DNA of 64,000 nt from Amoebidium appalachense (GCA_963693365.1 CAVNZM010000014.1:5146001-5210000), one strand, 5' to 3'; shown: positions 1 to 52,685, counted from the first letter of the stretch. Program-made: numbers and translations. The notes: generated by a model not told the origin, from the sequence alone.

Positions 1-385
1 AGATACCTGAACACTGTGTGAAAATCATAAAGATACTCAATGTGACGACCAACAGAATCCAAGAAAAAGTCTAAAGTGTTCACATTGCCAGCCAGTGTAG
101 CAGACACCCGTAGGGAAAGAGGCAAAACGCGACATCAGAACTCACACCTATCAACATGCTTTTGATTAATATGTGTAGTCTTATTCACAGTAGTCTCGGG
201 ATTTGACTCAGCAGCCTGGCAGACAATCCGATAATCGGAAATTCTCTGTATACATAGGGCTGGCCCCACAAATGTGAGTATTGGGGGATCAAGTTCATGA
301 AAACTGTGCAACGACTCGCAAAAACATAGCCTCTATCAGCCTACATCAACATCGAGTAGGGAAAGAGAAAAAAAGATACTTACAA
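1..385. other. Upstream flank of the duplicated QTRT2 exon 1
   Basis: No gene is visible. The last about 30 bases before the ATG at 386 are purine-rich and weakly resemble the leader of the true QTRT2 start at 9220, which suggests the duplication begins close to the exon. Further upstream I see no convincing similarity between the two copies. The segment may hold the promoter of the duplicate, but I see no diagnostic core element. Confidence 0.4.
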
Positions 386-555
386 ATGGTCTCCATGTTT
401 ACCATTGAACATTCCCCTGAAGGCAACATATTCCGTTTAGGGAACATTAGCACCGCAAATTTTATGGTTTACACACAGAGGGGCGCTGCAGTGACAAACG
501 ACAACATGGATTCGACGGGTGTTTCGGGGGGTGTTTGCTTGAGTCTGTCGAATGG
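386..555 (+). pseudogene. Duplicated QTRT2 exon 1 (fragment or alternative first exon)
   Basis: This is a diverged copy of QTRT2 exon 1 (9220-9416). It starts at an ATG and encodes MVSMFTIEHSPEG, later NFMVYTQRGAAV, and ends with a good 5' splice site (GTAAGG at 556). It is 27 nt shorter than the true exon through two in-frame deletions (7 and 2 codons), so it ends in the same phase (2). The following intron start is also duplicated, including the pyrimidine-rich tract and a degenerate GTGT-rich segment. No copy of exon 2 follows before the intact gene. It could be a dead 5' fragment of a partial tandem duplication. It could also be an alternative first exon splicing over about 9.8 kb to exon 2 at 10334. 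Retention of frame, phase and donor keeps the second option open. Confidence 0.7.
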
Positions 556-582
556 GTAAGGCTCCCTCTCTCATCTCTGTCC

Positions 583-625
<43 letters not shown>

Positions 626-975
626 TCCTCCCTCCCCTCACTCCTCCCCGCTTCACTCATCTCCGCACCTTGCTTCGCCATGTCTGTGGGCTTGTGTGCT
701 TGTGCACGAGCATATTACCGCGTGATGCGTGCGTTTTTGCGCATTGCGATTGGTTTGTGCGTGTGTGTTGGCAAGCACGCGTGCATGCGGGCCATCTTTG
801 TGGTTTCTTTCTCTTTCTCTCTCTCCATCTCTCTCTTTCCTCCCTCCCGCCCCCCTCCCCCCCCCCTCCTTCCCCCTCCCCCATCTCTTCCCCCTCCTCC
901 CTCACCTTTCTCTTTCTTACCTCCCCTCCCATTCCGCCCCCATTTCTCTTCCCCCCACCCCTCCCCCGACCCCAG

Positions 976-1008
<33 letters not shown>

Positions 1009-1399
1009 TCCCTCCCCCCTCTCTTTTCCCCTCCCCTTCCCCGTTTCCCTCCCTCCCTCCCTCCCTCCCTCCCTCCCTCCCCCTCTCTCCCCCCCCCCCC
1101 CCTCCCCCCTCCTCTCCCCCTCTCTCCCTTGCTCTTCCTCTCTCCCTCTCCCATTCTCCCTCTCCCTCTCTTTCTCTCCCTGTCCCTCTTCCTCTACCTC
1201 CCTCTCTTCCTCTCCCTCTCCCTCTCCCTCCTCTCCCTCTCTCTTTCACTCCCTCTCCCTCACTCCCTCTCTCTCTCTCTCTCTCTCTCTCCCTCCTCTC
1301 TCTCCCTCTCTCTCTCTCTCCCTCCTTCCTCCCTCCCTCCCTCACTTCCTCCCTCCCTCCCTCCCTCTCTTCTTCCCTCCTTCCCCCCCCCCCCCCCCC

Positions 1400-1450
<51 letters not shown>
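556..1450 (+). repeat. Pyrimidine-rich C/CT tract (duplicate of QTRT2 intron 1 start)
   Basis: Beyond the donor-like site, the plus strand is a C-run (about 585-623), a short GTGT-rich interval resembling 9500-9660, then about 620 bases of almost pure C and T ending in (CT)n near 1450. The same order follows exon 1 of the real gene. The tract is capable of triplex or H-DNA formation. It contains no coding sequence; long frames through it are low-complexity P/S/L. Confidence 0.75.
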
Positions 1451-1455
<5 letters not shown>

Positions 1456-1698
1456 CCGCAAAAAGCGGAACTATTCTGCAAAAAGCAGAATTATTCTGCT
1501 TTTAGCAGAGTTATTATCATTCTGCTTTCGACAGCAGAATAATTCCGCTTATAGCAGAATAATTTTGCTTTGGCATATTGATTCTGCTTTTAGCAGATTG
1601 ATTCTGCTGTTCGCAGATTTATTCTGCTTTTCCGGAGTGATCCTGGTTTTAGCAGAATGATTCTGCTTTTTGCAGAATAATTCTGCTCGGAGCAAGTT
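1451..1698. repeat. Tandem array of about nine small hairpins
   Basis: About nine imperfect units of roughly 28 bp share a self-complementary core, ATTCTGC-loop-GCAGAAT (7-bp stem, 5-base loop). The first unit has the paired change TTCCGC/GCGGAA, which keeps the stem intact. The array follows the CT tract of the duplicated intron and has no counterpart at the matching place in the real intron 1. Its function is unknown. Confidence 0.7.
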
Positions 1699-1719
1699 GA
1701 CATCGGCCGATGTGGTAGG

Positions 1720-1781
1720 CCCCCCCTCCTCCTCCCTCCCTCCCTCCCCCCCCCCCCCCCCCCCCTCCCCCCCCCCCCCCC

Positions 1782-1829
<48 letters not shown>

Positions 1830-1860
1830 AAAAAAAGGGGGGGGGGGGGGGGGGGAGGGG
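1720..1860. repeat. Compound C-run / A-run / G-run tract
   Basis: Long C tracts interrupted by single T bases are followed by about nine A and then a G tract near 1837-1859. The C-then-A junction resembles several others in the window and may be the remnant of a retroelement tail, or simple homopolymer expansion. Confidence 0.6.
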
Positions 1861-2676
1861 GATCTGGTGATGTTCTTATCGCGTGCTATGATATTGAAGG
1901 TAACGCACGAATATGTCTGTAAGCAGGTGCTACAGGTCCTCCTGTGGTTATGAATTTCATTTGAATTGTGTGCATGTATACATGCATGAAACGTGTTCTA
2001 CATAGTCGGGCATGAAATTTGCACGGTGCTTACCACAATGTTTCGCACAATTTGTCAATCTACTGATATACATGTATGTATGTGATGCCGGTCTTCGTAT
2101 AACCCTAGTCACAAGAAGTTGTGCATTTCCCTGACTAGTGTTGATTGCAGCCCTTATATAAAACGTGTACCGATGATATGTATCATGATGTGTTATGAAC
2201 CGTTCTACGTGATACTTTTTTCTTTTTTGTGTGTATAGCAATCCCTAGTATGCTGTGCATACTATTTGTGGCACCTGTAAACACATTCAATCAGAAAAAG
2301 AAAAGAGTGAAATGAGCTTCGAGGAGCGTCTTTATTAAATTTGAACCCCTGCAGTAGCGGCTATTGTCTCCCGGCCGGACCCATGACAAACAGGGTTACA
2401 TCAAACCTTGCTGAGTAGCCCCACTAGCTATCTGCTAGAGCCATCATATTTGCACGATCACTTGTGATATGGTGTTTTCTTGAAATGTACTTTGCACAGA
2501 TCTAGAAACATCATAACGCATTTGGTTCAGCGTCAGCGGTAACGGTAATTACACCAAAATCCCGTACGTTTTAAATAGTACGTTTAAAAATGGAGATTCG
2601 TATTAAAAAGAAACTTTTACTCAATTGAGCTATAAAATCTGTGCCAAACGTAGATGCAGTACTTATGTTAACTGTA
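1861..2676. other. Intergenic, no gene seen
   Basis: This AT-richer, non-repetitive segment lies downstream of the acylase-like gene. A TTTATT at about 2332-2337 is an AATAAA on the minus strand and could serve as that gene's poly(A) signal, though it is about 340 nt beyond the stop. Short frames here show no recognisable protein. Confidence 0.5.
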
Positions 2677-3813
2677 TTACTCTTTCCGTGGGCGAAAGTT
2701 AGAGGTCACATCTGGTGACGGAACAAAAGTATATATGTTGTAAGAGACTTCCTTAGCATCGGCGCTGAAATCGAGCGCCCCCATATTGATGTATTGCCAC
2801 ACAAAGCTGTTATAGCTGCGAAGGCAGACACCCATGTTCTTGGTGTCGTATAGAACGCTGAAAAGGGAGGAATCACCCTCATACTTAAACGAAATCTTCC
2901 CGCCTTTCATCGTCGGGGGGGCTATCGCTGTTCCGTTGATCTGGTCGCCGATATTCATCATATGCGCCATAAGGTTAATCCCTTTCTCCGCTGTAGGAAT
3001 GAGGCTTTTGTCTTGTGCAAAATGTAAGAACACTGCCAAGTGAACGAAACGGCCCCCACCCTGAACGTTTCCGGGAAGACCCACCATAGAAGCCCAGTTT
3101 CCGTGGCTGGACCAAACGTAGCCCACCGTAATTTACGGGTTCGGGGTTTGTAGGAAGATTGGTGGGTGCATACGTGCCAAGGTTTGTCATCTGCCAGTCG
3201 TAGGGCGGAGAGTTGGTAATAACACCGACGAAGTTCTTGTAGATTTCCAGCTTTCCCCCGTTTGTGTACTCGATGACTATCCCCTTGCCCTTTCGGTCCG
3301 TCACAGCGTAATGAAGAGGAACCATACCCAGACTCGGAACAGTGATCCCCTCAACCACTACTTTAGGGAGAGTGGAGTTAACTTCTGCCACAGTAGCGTG
3401 CATGCCGAGAATCCAGTCGCAGAGGTACACTTGTGCCAGCGTGATATTTTCCTGCTCAGGAGTCCCCTTTTGATACGACGCGCAGTTGGGGAAGTAGAGG
3501 GCAGAACACTGAAGACCTGCCATGTTCAATCCTCGACACATGCATCCATGTCGAGAAACTCTGCGCCCATGTAGCCGTATTTCACTTTCCATTTTGCAGC
3601 CGGGGTTCCGTCTGCACGGGGGGATTGGAAAATCTTGTCCTTTGGGTGGGTGCGAAATCTGAACGGAAACTTAGACTCGGGGAGGGCAAAGTGCATGTCT
3701 CTCCGGACGACTGCCGTTCCGTCTCCAGCGACTGCTTTGACGTAGTTGCAGGCGAGGGACTGGTGTGTAATCGCAAGGGAAAAGGCGAGCTGGAGCAGCA
3801 GAGTTGGCTTCAT
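2677..3813 (-). CDS. Secreted choloylglycine hydrolase / penicillin V acylase-like Ntn hydrolase, two frameshifts
   Basis: This intronless coding region of about 378 codons belongs to the linear amide C-N hydrolase family (bile-salt hydrolases, penicillin V acylases). These enzymes cleave amide bonds with an N-terminal Cys nucleophile. Residues 1-21 are a signal peptide (MKPTLLLQLAFSLA...) and Cys22 directly follows, as expected for the exposed nucleophile. The family pattern RRDMHF follows at 37-42. Further conserved pieces are GLNMAGLQCSALYFP, GVITNSPPYDWQMTNL (active-site Asn) and MVGLPGNVQGGGRFVHLA (conserved Arg). The frame breaks twice: one G appears to be missing near 3529, and one G appears to be extra near 3122. 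Both lie in short G runs and together they restore the original frame, so the first and last parts are in one frame. Homopolymer assembly errors are more likely than a pseudogene, because the middle frame is otherwise conserved. Substrate is unknown. Confidence 0.85.
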
Positions 3814-4172
3814 TTTGCCTGTATATGATAAGGATTTGAAGCGCTATAATAAATTTGAAGCGCCAGAACAAAGCGTCTTCCTGATGGTTGTTCTGTGTGA
3901 AAAGCAGAGAATGAACCGTTTCTATAGTCCAGAGGCGGCTCACAGCTGCTGCAGGGCGACAAATAGGCCTAAGTCAATAAAACCTAAAACAACCGTCTCC
4001 ACTATTCTCACATAGGCGGCACCACCAGTTTTACGCACACATCGATTCAGTCGCACACATCGATTCAAATGTCGCTCTTTATTATCTGCTAATAAATAGT
4101 ATCCTTCGCGCATCCACCCCTAAACCAGGCCATCCGTGGCCCTAAGGGCCGGGGAACACCCCCATCCATGTC
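3814..4172. promoter_or_regulatory. Divergent upstream region between acylase-like gene and retrotransposon
   Basis: The segment just upstream of the minus-strand gene contains two copies of a TTTGAAGCGC motif (about 3834-3862). Closer to the retrotransposon, a 16-bp element beginning CGCACACATCGATT is repeated with an 18-bp period (about 4034-4067). GGCCCTAAGGGCC near 4139-4151 is a short palindrome just before ORF1. The retrotransposon 5' UTR probably begins somewhere here, but no clear 5' boundary or target-site duplication could be fixed. Confidence 0.4.
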
Positions 4173-5357
4173 ATGGCACATGCCTATAATCGTTTCAGAA
4201 CCTCTTTCAAAGTTCCATCTACACCCATCACACATGTGCGACCATTAAAACGTCCAGCAGATACACCTACCACAGATGCACAACCAGAAAAACATCGCCT
4301 TAGACTAAGCGCAACACCTATTTACAATACACTACCCATTCAGAATAACACCACACCACTCCGTAGAAACACAATAACAACCATGCCGAAACTTTCGGTT
4401 GATACAGTACTGGCAGAACTTGCCCTCGTTAAGAAACAGCTAAATGAGCTGTTACCACTCAAGAACATGATAGAAAAACTCCAAACAGAAAATACCCAAC
4501 TCAAGCTCACCATTGATTCACTCACAGCCCAGCTAAACATTAGTGGATCGCAAAACCCCAAAACTCATGAGCAAACATCTCGCGACGGAGACATTTCCAC
4601 CCCAACACAAAACAACACAGGACCGGAAGCACAGCTCCCGGCAGAGTTCCTAGAATATGCGAACTCTCGTAAAACACCCGAGCTCCGCCAAATTGCCAAG
4701 GAAACATATGCCAGCATTCTTGCAGGCAACGAGTACCGCCGCAACTCCCCTCCCAAACCGCCGGCTAAGGGGAACACCCAAGCAAACGGTAACATCAACA
4801 TCCCACCCAAATACGAGAGGGTGTATTTCAAAGTCAAGCACGGCAGACGCCCACACAGGGCCATGTGGTCCATCTTCAAGGCTCTCGGCTTCCGGTGCTC
4901 TCGCATCCTTTGTCTGTCCTTCATTGGATACGATGTGCTGGAAGTAGCAGTACGGGGCGACTATAACCGTGCGTTCATCCGTGACGCGACAAAGGGGTGT
5001 GGAAGCTTCTTCACCCACCTCCCAAGCTACGACCCATGCGCGCCGGAAAACATTCAGAAAGCAGACAAAGAACGTAAAGTGTCTGCTAAGAATGCGTGCG
5101 CCACACGTTGTCGTGTACGCATCAGCAAGGCAAAAGAGTTCCTCGCAAAGTTGGAAAACGATGCTACGAGCGTGATAGACACGGACACGAAGGAACCAAT
5201 GTTTTCTGGTGAGAAACTGCTCGAGCGCAAACGCCGATGCGAGATGGAAATCGAGCTCTTCTGCGAACTGTTCGCGCTGGCGGAAGGTCGTGCATACGAC
5301 CCCGTAAGCGACAAGTGGGAACCAACCCCACAGGTGTCGGACCAAACCGATGCCTAA
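4173..5357 (+). CDS. LINE ORF1 protein, coiled-coil nucleic-acid-binding type
   Basis: The 394-residue protein is basic at its N terminus. A Leu/Lys-rich heptad segment at about 75-120 (LALVKKQLNELLPLKN...) is predicted to form a coiled coil. A central conserved block (YERVYFKVKHGRRPHRAMW, then LCLSFIGYDVLEVAV) matches the style of ORF1 proteins that bind the element RNA. The C-terminal half is Lys/Arg-rich and helical. No zinc knuckle is obvious. The stop codon overlaps the start of ORF2 within ATGCCTAA, an arrangement suggesting termination-reinitiation for ORF2 translation. The ATG at 4173 is the first in frame; a Met at 4383 would still keep the coiled coil. Confidence 0.88.
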   Translation: MAHAYNRFRTSFKVPSTPITHVRPLKRPADTPTTDAQPEKHRLRLSATPIYNTLPIQNNTTPLRRNTITTMPKLSVDTVLAELALVKKQLNELLPLKNMIEKLQTENTQLKLTIDSLTAQLNISGSQNPKTHEQTSRDGDISTPTQNNTGPEAQLPAEFLEYANSRKTPELRQIAKETYASILAGNEYRRNSPPKPPAKGNTQANGNINIPPKYERVYFKVKHGRRPHRAMWSIFKALGFRCSRILCLSFIGYDVLEVAVRGDYNRAFIRDATKGCGSFFTHLPSYDPCAPENIQKADKERKVSAKNACATRCRVRISKAKEFLAKLENDATSVIDTDTKEPMFSGEKLLERKRRCEMEIELFCELFALAEGRAYDPVSDKWEPTPQVSDQTDA

Positions 5358-8300
5358 TTTATCCTTCTTCTTCTGGAATGCTCGGACACTGGGCCCCCAA
5401 AAGGGCCTCCCCCCCGGGACACTCGACGATAAAATCAGCTACATACAACAACAGACAAACAACCACACGTTTACAGTGATTTGCGAAACACAGTTTAAAA
5501 ACCACCACAAATTCAACTCTACATTGGTCGACACATCCACACACCCCGGTTACGCGAAAAACCGAGGCATTATTGTACTTGCCGCACCACACGTGAGAGT
5601 GAAGTGCAAACCGGTAGCAAAAACGGAATTCTCGGTTTCTATAGAGTTTCTTTCTAATGTTTTTACTTTTGTATATTACCCACCATCTATGTCGGTTGTC
5701 GAATTGACTCACGAGTTGTCACAGTTACCAATGTCCACTGTTATTTTAGGTGATTTTAACACGCGACTCCACCACACAGACACACTGCAAGTGAGTGTCG
5801 GGTACCCATCTAAGCCCCCGGAGCGTGCTATCCCTTTAGCAAGGTATGTCCAAAGTCACACTTTGCGGTTCCCTCAAATATCCCATGCCCACAACACCGA
5901 CTGGGGAGTGGCCTTTTGGCCATCAACCATGTCAAAACTCTCTCTCCCTCCTAACCTCTCTAGGTCATCTGACCACTCTCCTATCCTTTTCCTACCTAAG
6001 ATCTCCCTTGATCTGCTCCCCCCTCCCCCTCCCACCTTTCGCCTCCGTCTATCCCAGCTTAAGTCACAGTGGGGTAGAGTTGATGTATGTGTATGCTATG
6101 CTACGAAACACCCTATATATATGCGCCTATTAGAATCTGCACAAGCCAGGCCAGATTCACATCTCGTACTAGATACATGCACTAACTTTATTGTTGATGA
6201 TTTGATAGATCTCGGTGATTATGCTGGCGGTGGTAGGAAGGAATATCCCGATGCTCTCTTGTTACCAAACACCACTCCCGCTAGACTAGGTGAACCCCTG
6301 TCTCAAAAGGAAAGCTTGCGCCGGCTTGCTAGTATGAATCGATTTGGCCCCCCTGCTCGTATTATTGGTGATACCACTGGAGACCCCCTCATAGACTCTG
6401 ATAAGTATTTCTCGGAACTGTTTAAAGATAGGACCCCCGCTCAGAAACCTATTGTGTGGCCTGTAGACCCATCTATCCCCATAGAATCGATCCTCCCCTT
6501 TTTCAGTCCCGATGCCATATGGTCTGTGATATCTAGTTATAGCTCTAGTAAGTCTTGTGGACCTGATGGACTCCCTGCTGGGTTTCTTAAAATCCTTGTT
6601 CCCTCCTACCCACAAAAGGAAAGTGATCGTGCTATTAAACCTGATCTTACTATCATGTTAAGCTCTCTCTTTTCTTGGTGTGTTAAATGTGGACATGTCC
6701 CGTCATCTTGGTTAGATACCTTAGTGATCCCCATAGTTAAGAAGGACTCTGAGGGCCCCATATCATCCTTTCGCCCCATTACACTAACCCAGGTTGTTCG
6801 TAGATTCTTTGAAGCTTGCTTACTTAGGTTATTTGCACATCACCCTAGGTTTCAATCTATTCTTCACATACACCCATGCCAATCCGCTTTTCGTAAAAAC
6901 AATTCATGTTATGTTCAAATAATGGCACTGCACGATTCTATGCAAGTTGGTGCACAATATGTTGGCTTTATTGATTGGAAAACTGCTTACGATTCTGTCT
7001 CCCCTGGTCTCCTATGGGAAAAGCTTGCTGCACGGGGTGTACCACACTGCATTGGTGTTCTGTTAGAAGCACTCTTGTCTCAAACCTATGGTAGAGCTGT
7101 GGTTAATGGGCATCTTTCATATGGTTTTGCTCGTACTAGAGGTCTCTTGCAGGGTTCATTGCTTAGCCCCTTTTTGTTTAACCTATTTATAGATGATTTG
7201 GCTGTCAAGATTTACGCCGAAAACGATGACCCTATTAATAACTTTCCGCCTGCACTTCTCTATGCTGATGATCTGTCCCTCCTTGCCCGTACCCCTAGAC
7301 GCCTGCAAAGATTGTTCGATGTAGTGTCAGAGTGGTGCAAGGCAAACCTTATGATCCTTAACATAGACAAATGTGGTGTTCTTGTACCTGATATAGCTAA
7401 CAATTTACACACATTTACATTATCATCTAAACCTGTACCTATAGTTCCAGAATACAAATATCTTGGTGTTCCGGTTGATTCTGTTGGTGTTATGTTTCCC
7501 CATATGGTCGAAAAGAGGGTAGAGTTGGCTCGTAAGCGGTTAGCTTTCTTCTCGGCTAATATTTTTAAAGACACACCCCTCCATCCTTCTATTAGACTTA
7601 CATTTATTCGCACTTTTGTCTTCCCGGCATGTGAATATGGTTTACCCCTTCTCGCCGCTTGGATCAAGAAAGAGAGAACTAGAGCGCTTAAACCCTTGGC
7701 AAATTTCCTTGAAGCAGAAGTTGCCTCCTTTCTATCTAACAACTGTTGTAAACCTGGGCCTGTAACGCTCTCGATATATGGTCTGGTCCCAATAGCTGCT
7801 AGAGTATCCTATCTCGCGCTGAAATTCAATAAGCACATAAGCCGCTTAAAGAAGTATTTGCCCTCCCACCCTCTCTTCTCTATCCGACCTGTCCCCTCCT
7901 CACCTCTCCCCTCTTTCCTCCCCTCTCTCTCCCCTTCTCCCCTGGGCACAAATACAAATAAACCCCGCAATAGTGTGTGTGTGACTTTGGACTGCCACTT
8001 ACTTATTAAACATGTACACAATCACAAGATAATCACGCAATATAACAAATGGAAAAAGATACCACACGACACTAGACCCGATGAAAGCATACACCTTGAA
8101 AAACTAAGCCTTATGTCTCGTTTTATATATACTGACCGCCTCAACCATATTGCCAAATATGGCACTCGCAAGTGTATAACACCTAAATACATATTACCTT
8201 CCTGTAGAACTGGTCTTTCTCTAGCTGATGGTATTATTGATCAATTACCACGCTTTTACTGTACACGTGCTATACAGTGGAGATCTAATAAGTATAAGGT

Positions 8301-8544
8301 GGCATCATTTGCATGCCCAAACAACACACACACACACCAGTTTAACCGGTCATGTATCGCCAAATGTAGTTTGATAGACCACATAATACCGCAACACACA
8401 CACGTCACATTCACAACAGACACCCAGAAAGATAGCCTACCTGTAAATTACAACATCCTTGATTTTATACTAAACACGCGTAACTACGACCTGTTTATTA
8501 GATGTATTGATTGGCTTGAGAAACACATCACTACAAAATTATAG
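5350..8544 (+). CDS. LINE ORF2: APE-type endonuclease plus reverse transcriptase
   Basis: The 1064-residue protein has an endonuclease/exonuclease/phosphatase domain at about 1-220. Candidate catalytic residues are N10 (FFWNARTL), E46 (VICETQF), D135/N137 (ILGDFNTR) and D208/H209 (SSDHSPI). The reverse transcriptase spans about 380-740, with SSFRPITLT, motif A FIDWKTAYDSV (D542), GLLQGSLLSPFLFNLFIDD, and motif C LLYADDLSLL (D640/D641). The C-terminal region ends with a Cys/His cluster near CIAKCSLIDHIIPQH that may bind zinc. There is no RNase H signature. The protein nicks target DNA and primes cDNA synthesis from the 3' hydroxyl. All key residues are present and there is no stop or frameshift, so the copy is probably competent or recently so. 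Confidence 0.95.
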   Translation: MPNLSFFFWNARTLGPQKGLPPGTLDDKISYIQQQTNNHTFTVICETQFKNHHKFNSTLVDTSTHPGYAKNRGIIVLAAPHVRVKCKPVAKTEFSVSIEFLSNVFTFVYYPPSMSVVELTHELSQLPMSTVILGDFNTRLHHTDTLQVSVGYPSKPPERAIPLARYVQSHTLRFPQISHAHNTDWGVAFWPSTMSKLSLPPNLSRSSDHSPILFLPKISLDLLPPPPPTFRLRLSQLKSQWGRVDVCVCYATKHPIYMRLLESAQARPDSHLVLDTCTNFIVDDLIDLGDYAGGGRKEYPDALLLPNTTPARLGEPLSQKESLRRLASMNRFGPPARIIGDTTGDPLIDSDKYFSELFKDRTPAQKPIVWPVDPSIPIESILPFFSPDAIWSVISSYSSSKSCGPDGLPAGFLKILVPSYPQKESDRAIKPDLTIMLSSLFSWCVKCGHVPSSWLDTLVIPIVKKDSEGPISSFRPITLTQVVRRFFEACLLRLFAHHPRFQSILHIHPCQSAFRKNNSCYVQIMALHDSMQVGAQYVGFIDWKTAYDSVSPGLLWEKLAARGVPHCIGVLLEALLSQTYGRAVVNGHLSYGFARTRGLLQGSLLSPFLFNLFIDDLAVKIYAENDDPINNFPPALLYADDLSLLARTPRRLQRLFDVVSEWCKANLMILNIDKCGVLVPDIANNLHTFTLSSKPVPIVPEYKYLGVPVDSVGVMFPHMVEKRVELARKRLAFFSANIFKDTPLHPSIRLTFIRTFVFPACEYGLPLLAAWIKKERTRALKPLANFLEAEVASFLSNNCCKPGPVTLSIYGLVPIAARVSYLALKFNKHISRLKKYLPSHPLFSIRPVPSSPLPSFLPSLSPSPLGTNTNKPRNSVCVTLDCHLLIKHVHNHKIITQYNKWKKIPHDTRPDESIHLEKLSLMSRFIYTDRLNHIAKYGTRKCITPKYILPSCRTGLSLADGIIDQLPRFYCTRAIQWRSNKYKVASFACPNNTHTHQFNRSCIAKCSLIDHIIPQHTHVTFTTDTQKDSLPVNYNILDFILNTRNYDLFIRCIDWLEKHITTKL

Positions 8545-8548
8545 CGCA

Positions 8549-8619
<71 letters not shown>

Positions 8620-8651
8620 CCAGCTGATACCGAGTGTCCCGAGGGGAGCCC

Positions 8652-8707
<56 letters not shown>
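8545..8707 (+). repeat. LINE 3' UTR: (CA)n and poly(A) tail
   Basis: A (CA)n array of about 65 bases follows the ORF2 stop. A short unique piece ends in GGGGAGCCCCTTT and then about 50 A. The tail marks the 3' end of the insertion at about 8707. Confidence 0.85.
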
Positions 8708-8708
<1 letters not shown>

Positions 8709-9219
8709 GGGGAACCCCAACTAATTGATTTCTCCTTGTAGTCTTTATGGTGTCTCGCAGAGAAAGTAAACCCTGATATATAGTCACCACCCGACATCTA
8801 TGTACGTGATCATGATATACCGCTGAGGGGATATTCCGAGCAAACCCCCCCCCCCCATACCTGAGACTGGTTCTCTTTGCCTCGAGTAAACAGCGTAAAC
8901 CCCCCAGCCTTACTTACACTGACTGAGAAAGACTCTGTGGCGAAAATCGAGCCCCTTTTCAACCAATCGAATCCTACTCATGAGAACTTGCCTAACCAAA
9001 TATGGTAAAAATCTAGCCGATCATCATCAGGGTCACGAAACCCACTCTCTGAGCCAATCACAATGCAGTCTCACACATTCCAGTGGCACAAACCCCCGTG
9101 AACAAACATCATTAGTGCTCACGTCGGCCTGCCAGGCAGAATGCGAAAGAATTCGAAGTTCAGAGAACACACAAGAAACATAATACATTTTGAAGGGAGA
9201 AGCGAAGGAGAAAACGACA
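8708..9219 (+). promoter_or_regulatory. QTRT2 upstream region
   Basis: About 510 bases lie between the retrotransposon tail and the QTRT2 start. The segment is mostly unique, with one C-run near 8846. Several CCAATC-type motifs occur (about 8964 and 9055), candidate CCAAT boxes for NF-Y. No clear TATA box. The retrotransposon insertion places its tail close to this presumed promoter. Confidence 0.4.
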
Positions 9220-51783
<42,564 letters not shown>

Positions 51784-52645
51784 TTTCCACAAAACCACGC
51801 CAGCTACACACACCGTTTCGTTCTACGCGCACTAGAATTTATGGCAGTACATCTCGAAGTTACTCAGTCGAACATTCGAACAACATGAAACCCTTTATGC
51901 CTGTCGAACATTCGAACAACATGAAACCCTTTATGCCTGATCAGGTGGCCTCGAGCTCGGATCCGGAGTTCGTTGGTACGTATACAGCTGCAGCGCTCCT
52001 GTGACGTAGCACATTTTACACTCCTCTGTAATGGTGCCTCTGAAGCCAATCACATTATGCTTGGCAAATCTATTGGATCTATTTGTCCATTTTTTTTAGA
52101 TTCTCCAGGCTGCTTCGAATTCGAACCATTCCTTTTTTTTTTTTGGCCACAGGCAGTGGGGCCGGGGGCCGCTGCGATACACGGTAGCACCGGTGGTAGT
52201 TGTGGCAGTGGTGATGACAGTGGTGGTACCTTGGTGGTGGTGGTGGTGGTGGTGGTGGTGGTGGTGGTGGTGGTGGTGTGGTGGTGTGGTGGTGGTGGTG
52301 CACGTATGTGGTGTAGTGGCCCAAAACAATTTCAAGGAGGGGAGGGAAGGGAAGGTAGCCCGGGGAGGGCGGGAGGGAGGGAGGGAGGGAGCTGAGGGAG
52401 CCTCGGAGAGGGGGGGGGGGGGGGGGGGTTTCTGATCAGAGTCCCCATTCATCCAGGGCGCATTATTTAATAATCACCCGTGTGTTCATGTACCCGGGCC
52501 TCGCTAGGCCTTCAGCTCCTGTTCATGCTTTAGAATTCAAAGGAAGGTTTTTCTACATAAAAAAGGACGGAATTAATTGGGCCCGAAAGAGGGAGGGGGA
52601 GGGAGGGAGGCTCAAGTGGTTGGTTGGTTGCTCGTTGGGGGAGAG

Positions 52646-52685
<40 letters not shown>

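Larger units (their letters stand above)
4080..8707 (+). mobile_element. Full-length non-LTR (LINE) retrotransposon
   Basis: The element has two long open frames, an APE-type endonuclease followed by a reverse transcriptase in ORF2, a 3' UTR with a (CA)n array, and a poly(A) tail of about 50 (8657-8706). There are no LTRs and no recognisable RNase H domain. Both ORFs are uninterrupted in a region where other sequence decays quickly, so the insertion is recent. ORF1 resembles the coiled-coil ORF1 proteins of other LINEs, including a conserved FIG motif. I cannot assign the clade with confidence. The 5' end is approximate. The sequence after the tail (CGGGGAACCCC) resembles CGGGGAACACCCC at 4150-4162, a possible but weak target-site duplication that would imply a very short 5' UTR. 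Confidence 0.92.

Noticed and set aside
2834-3043. Plus-strand frames overlapping the acylase-like gene
   Set aside because: Antisense shadows without recognisable domains, while the minus strand carries the conserved enzyme blocks.
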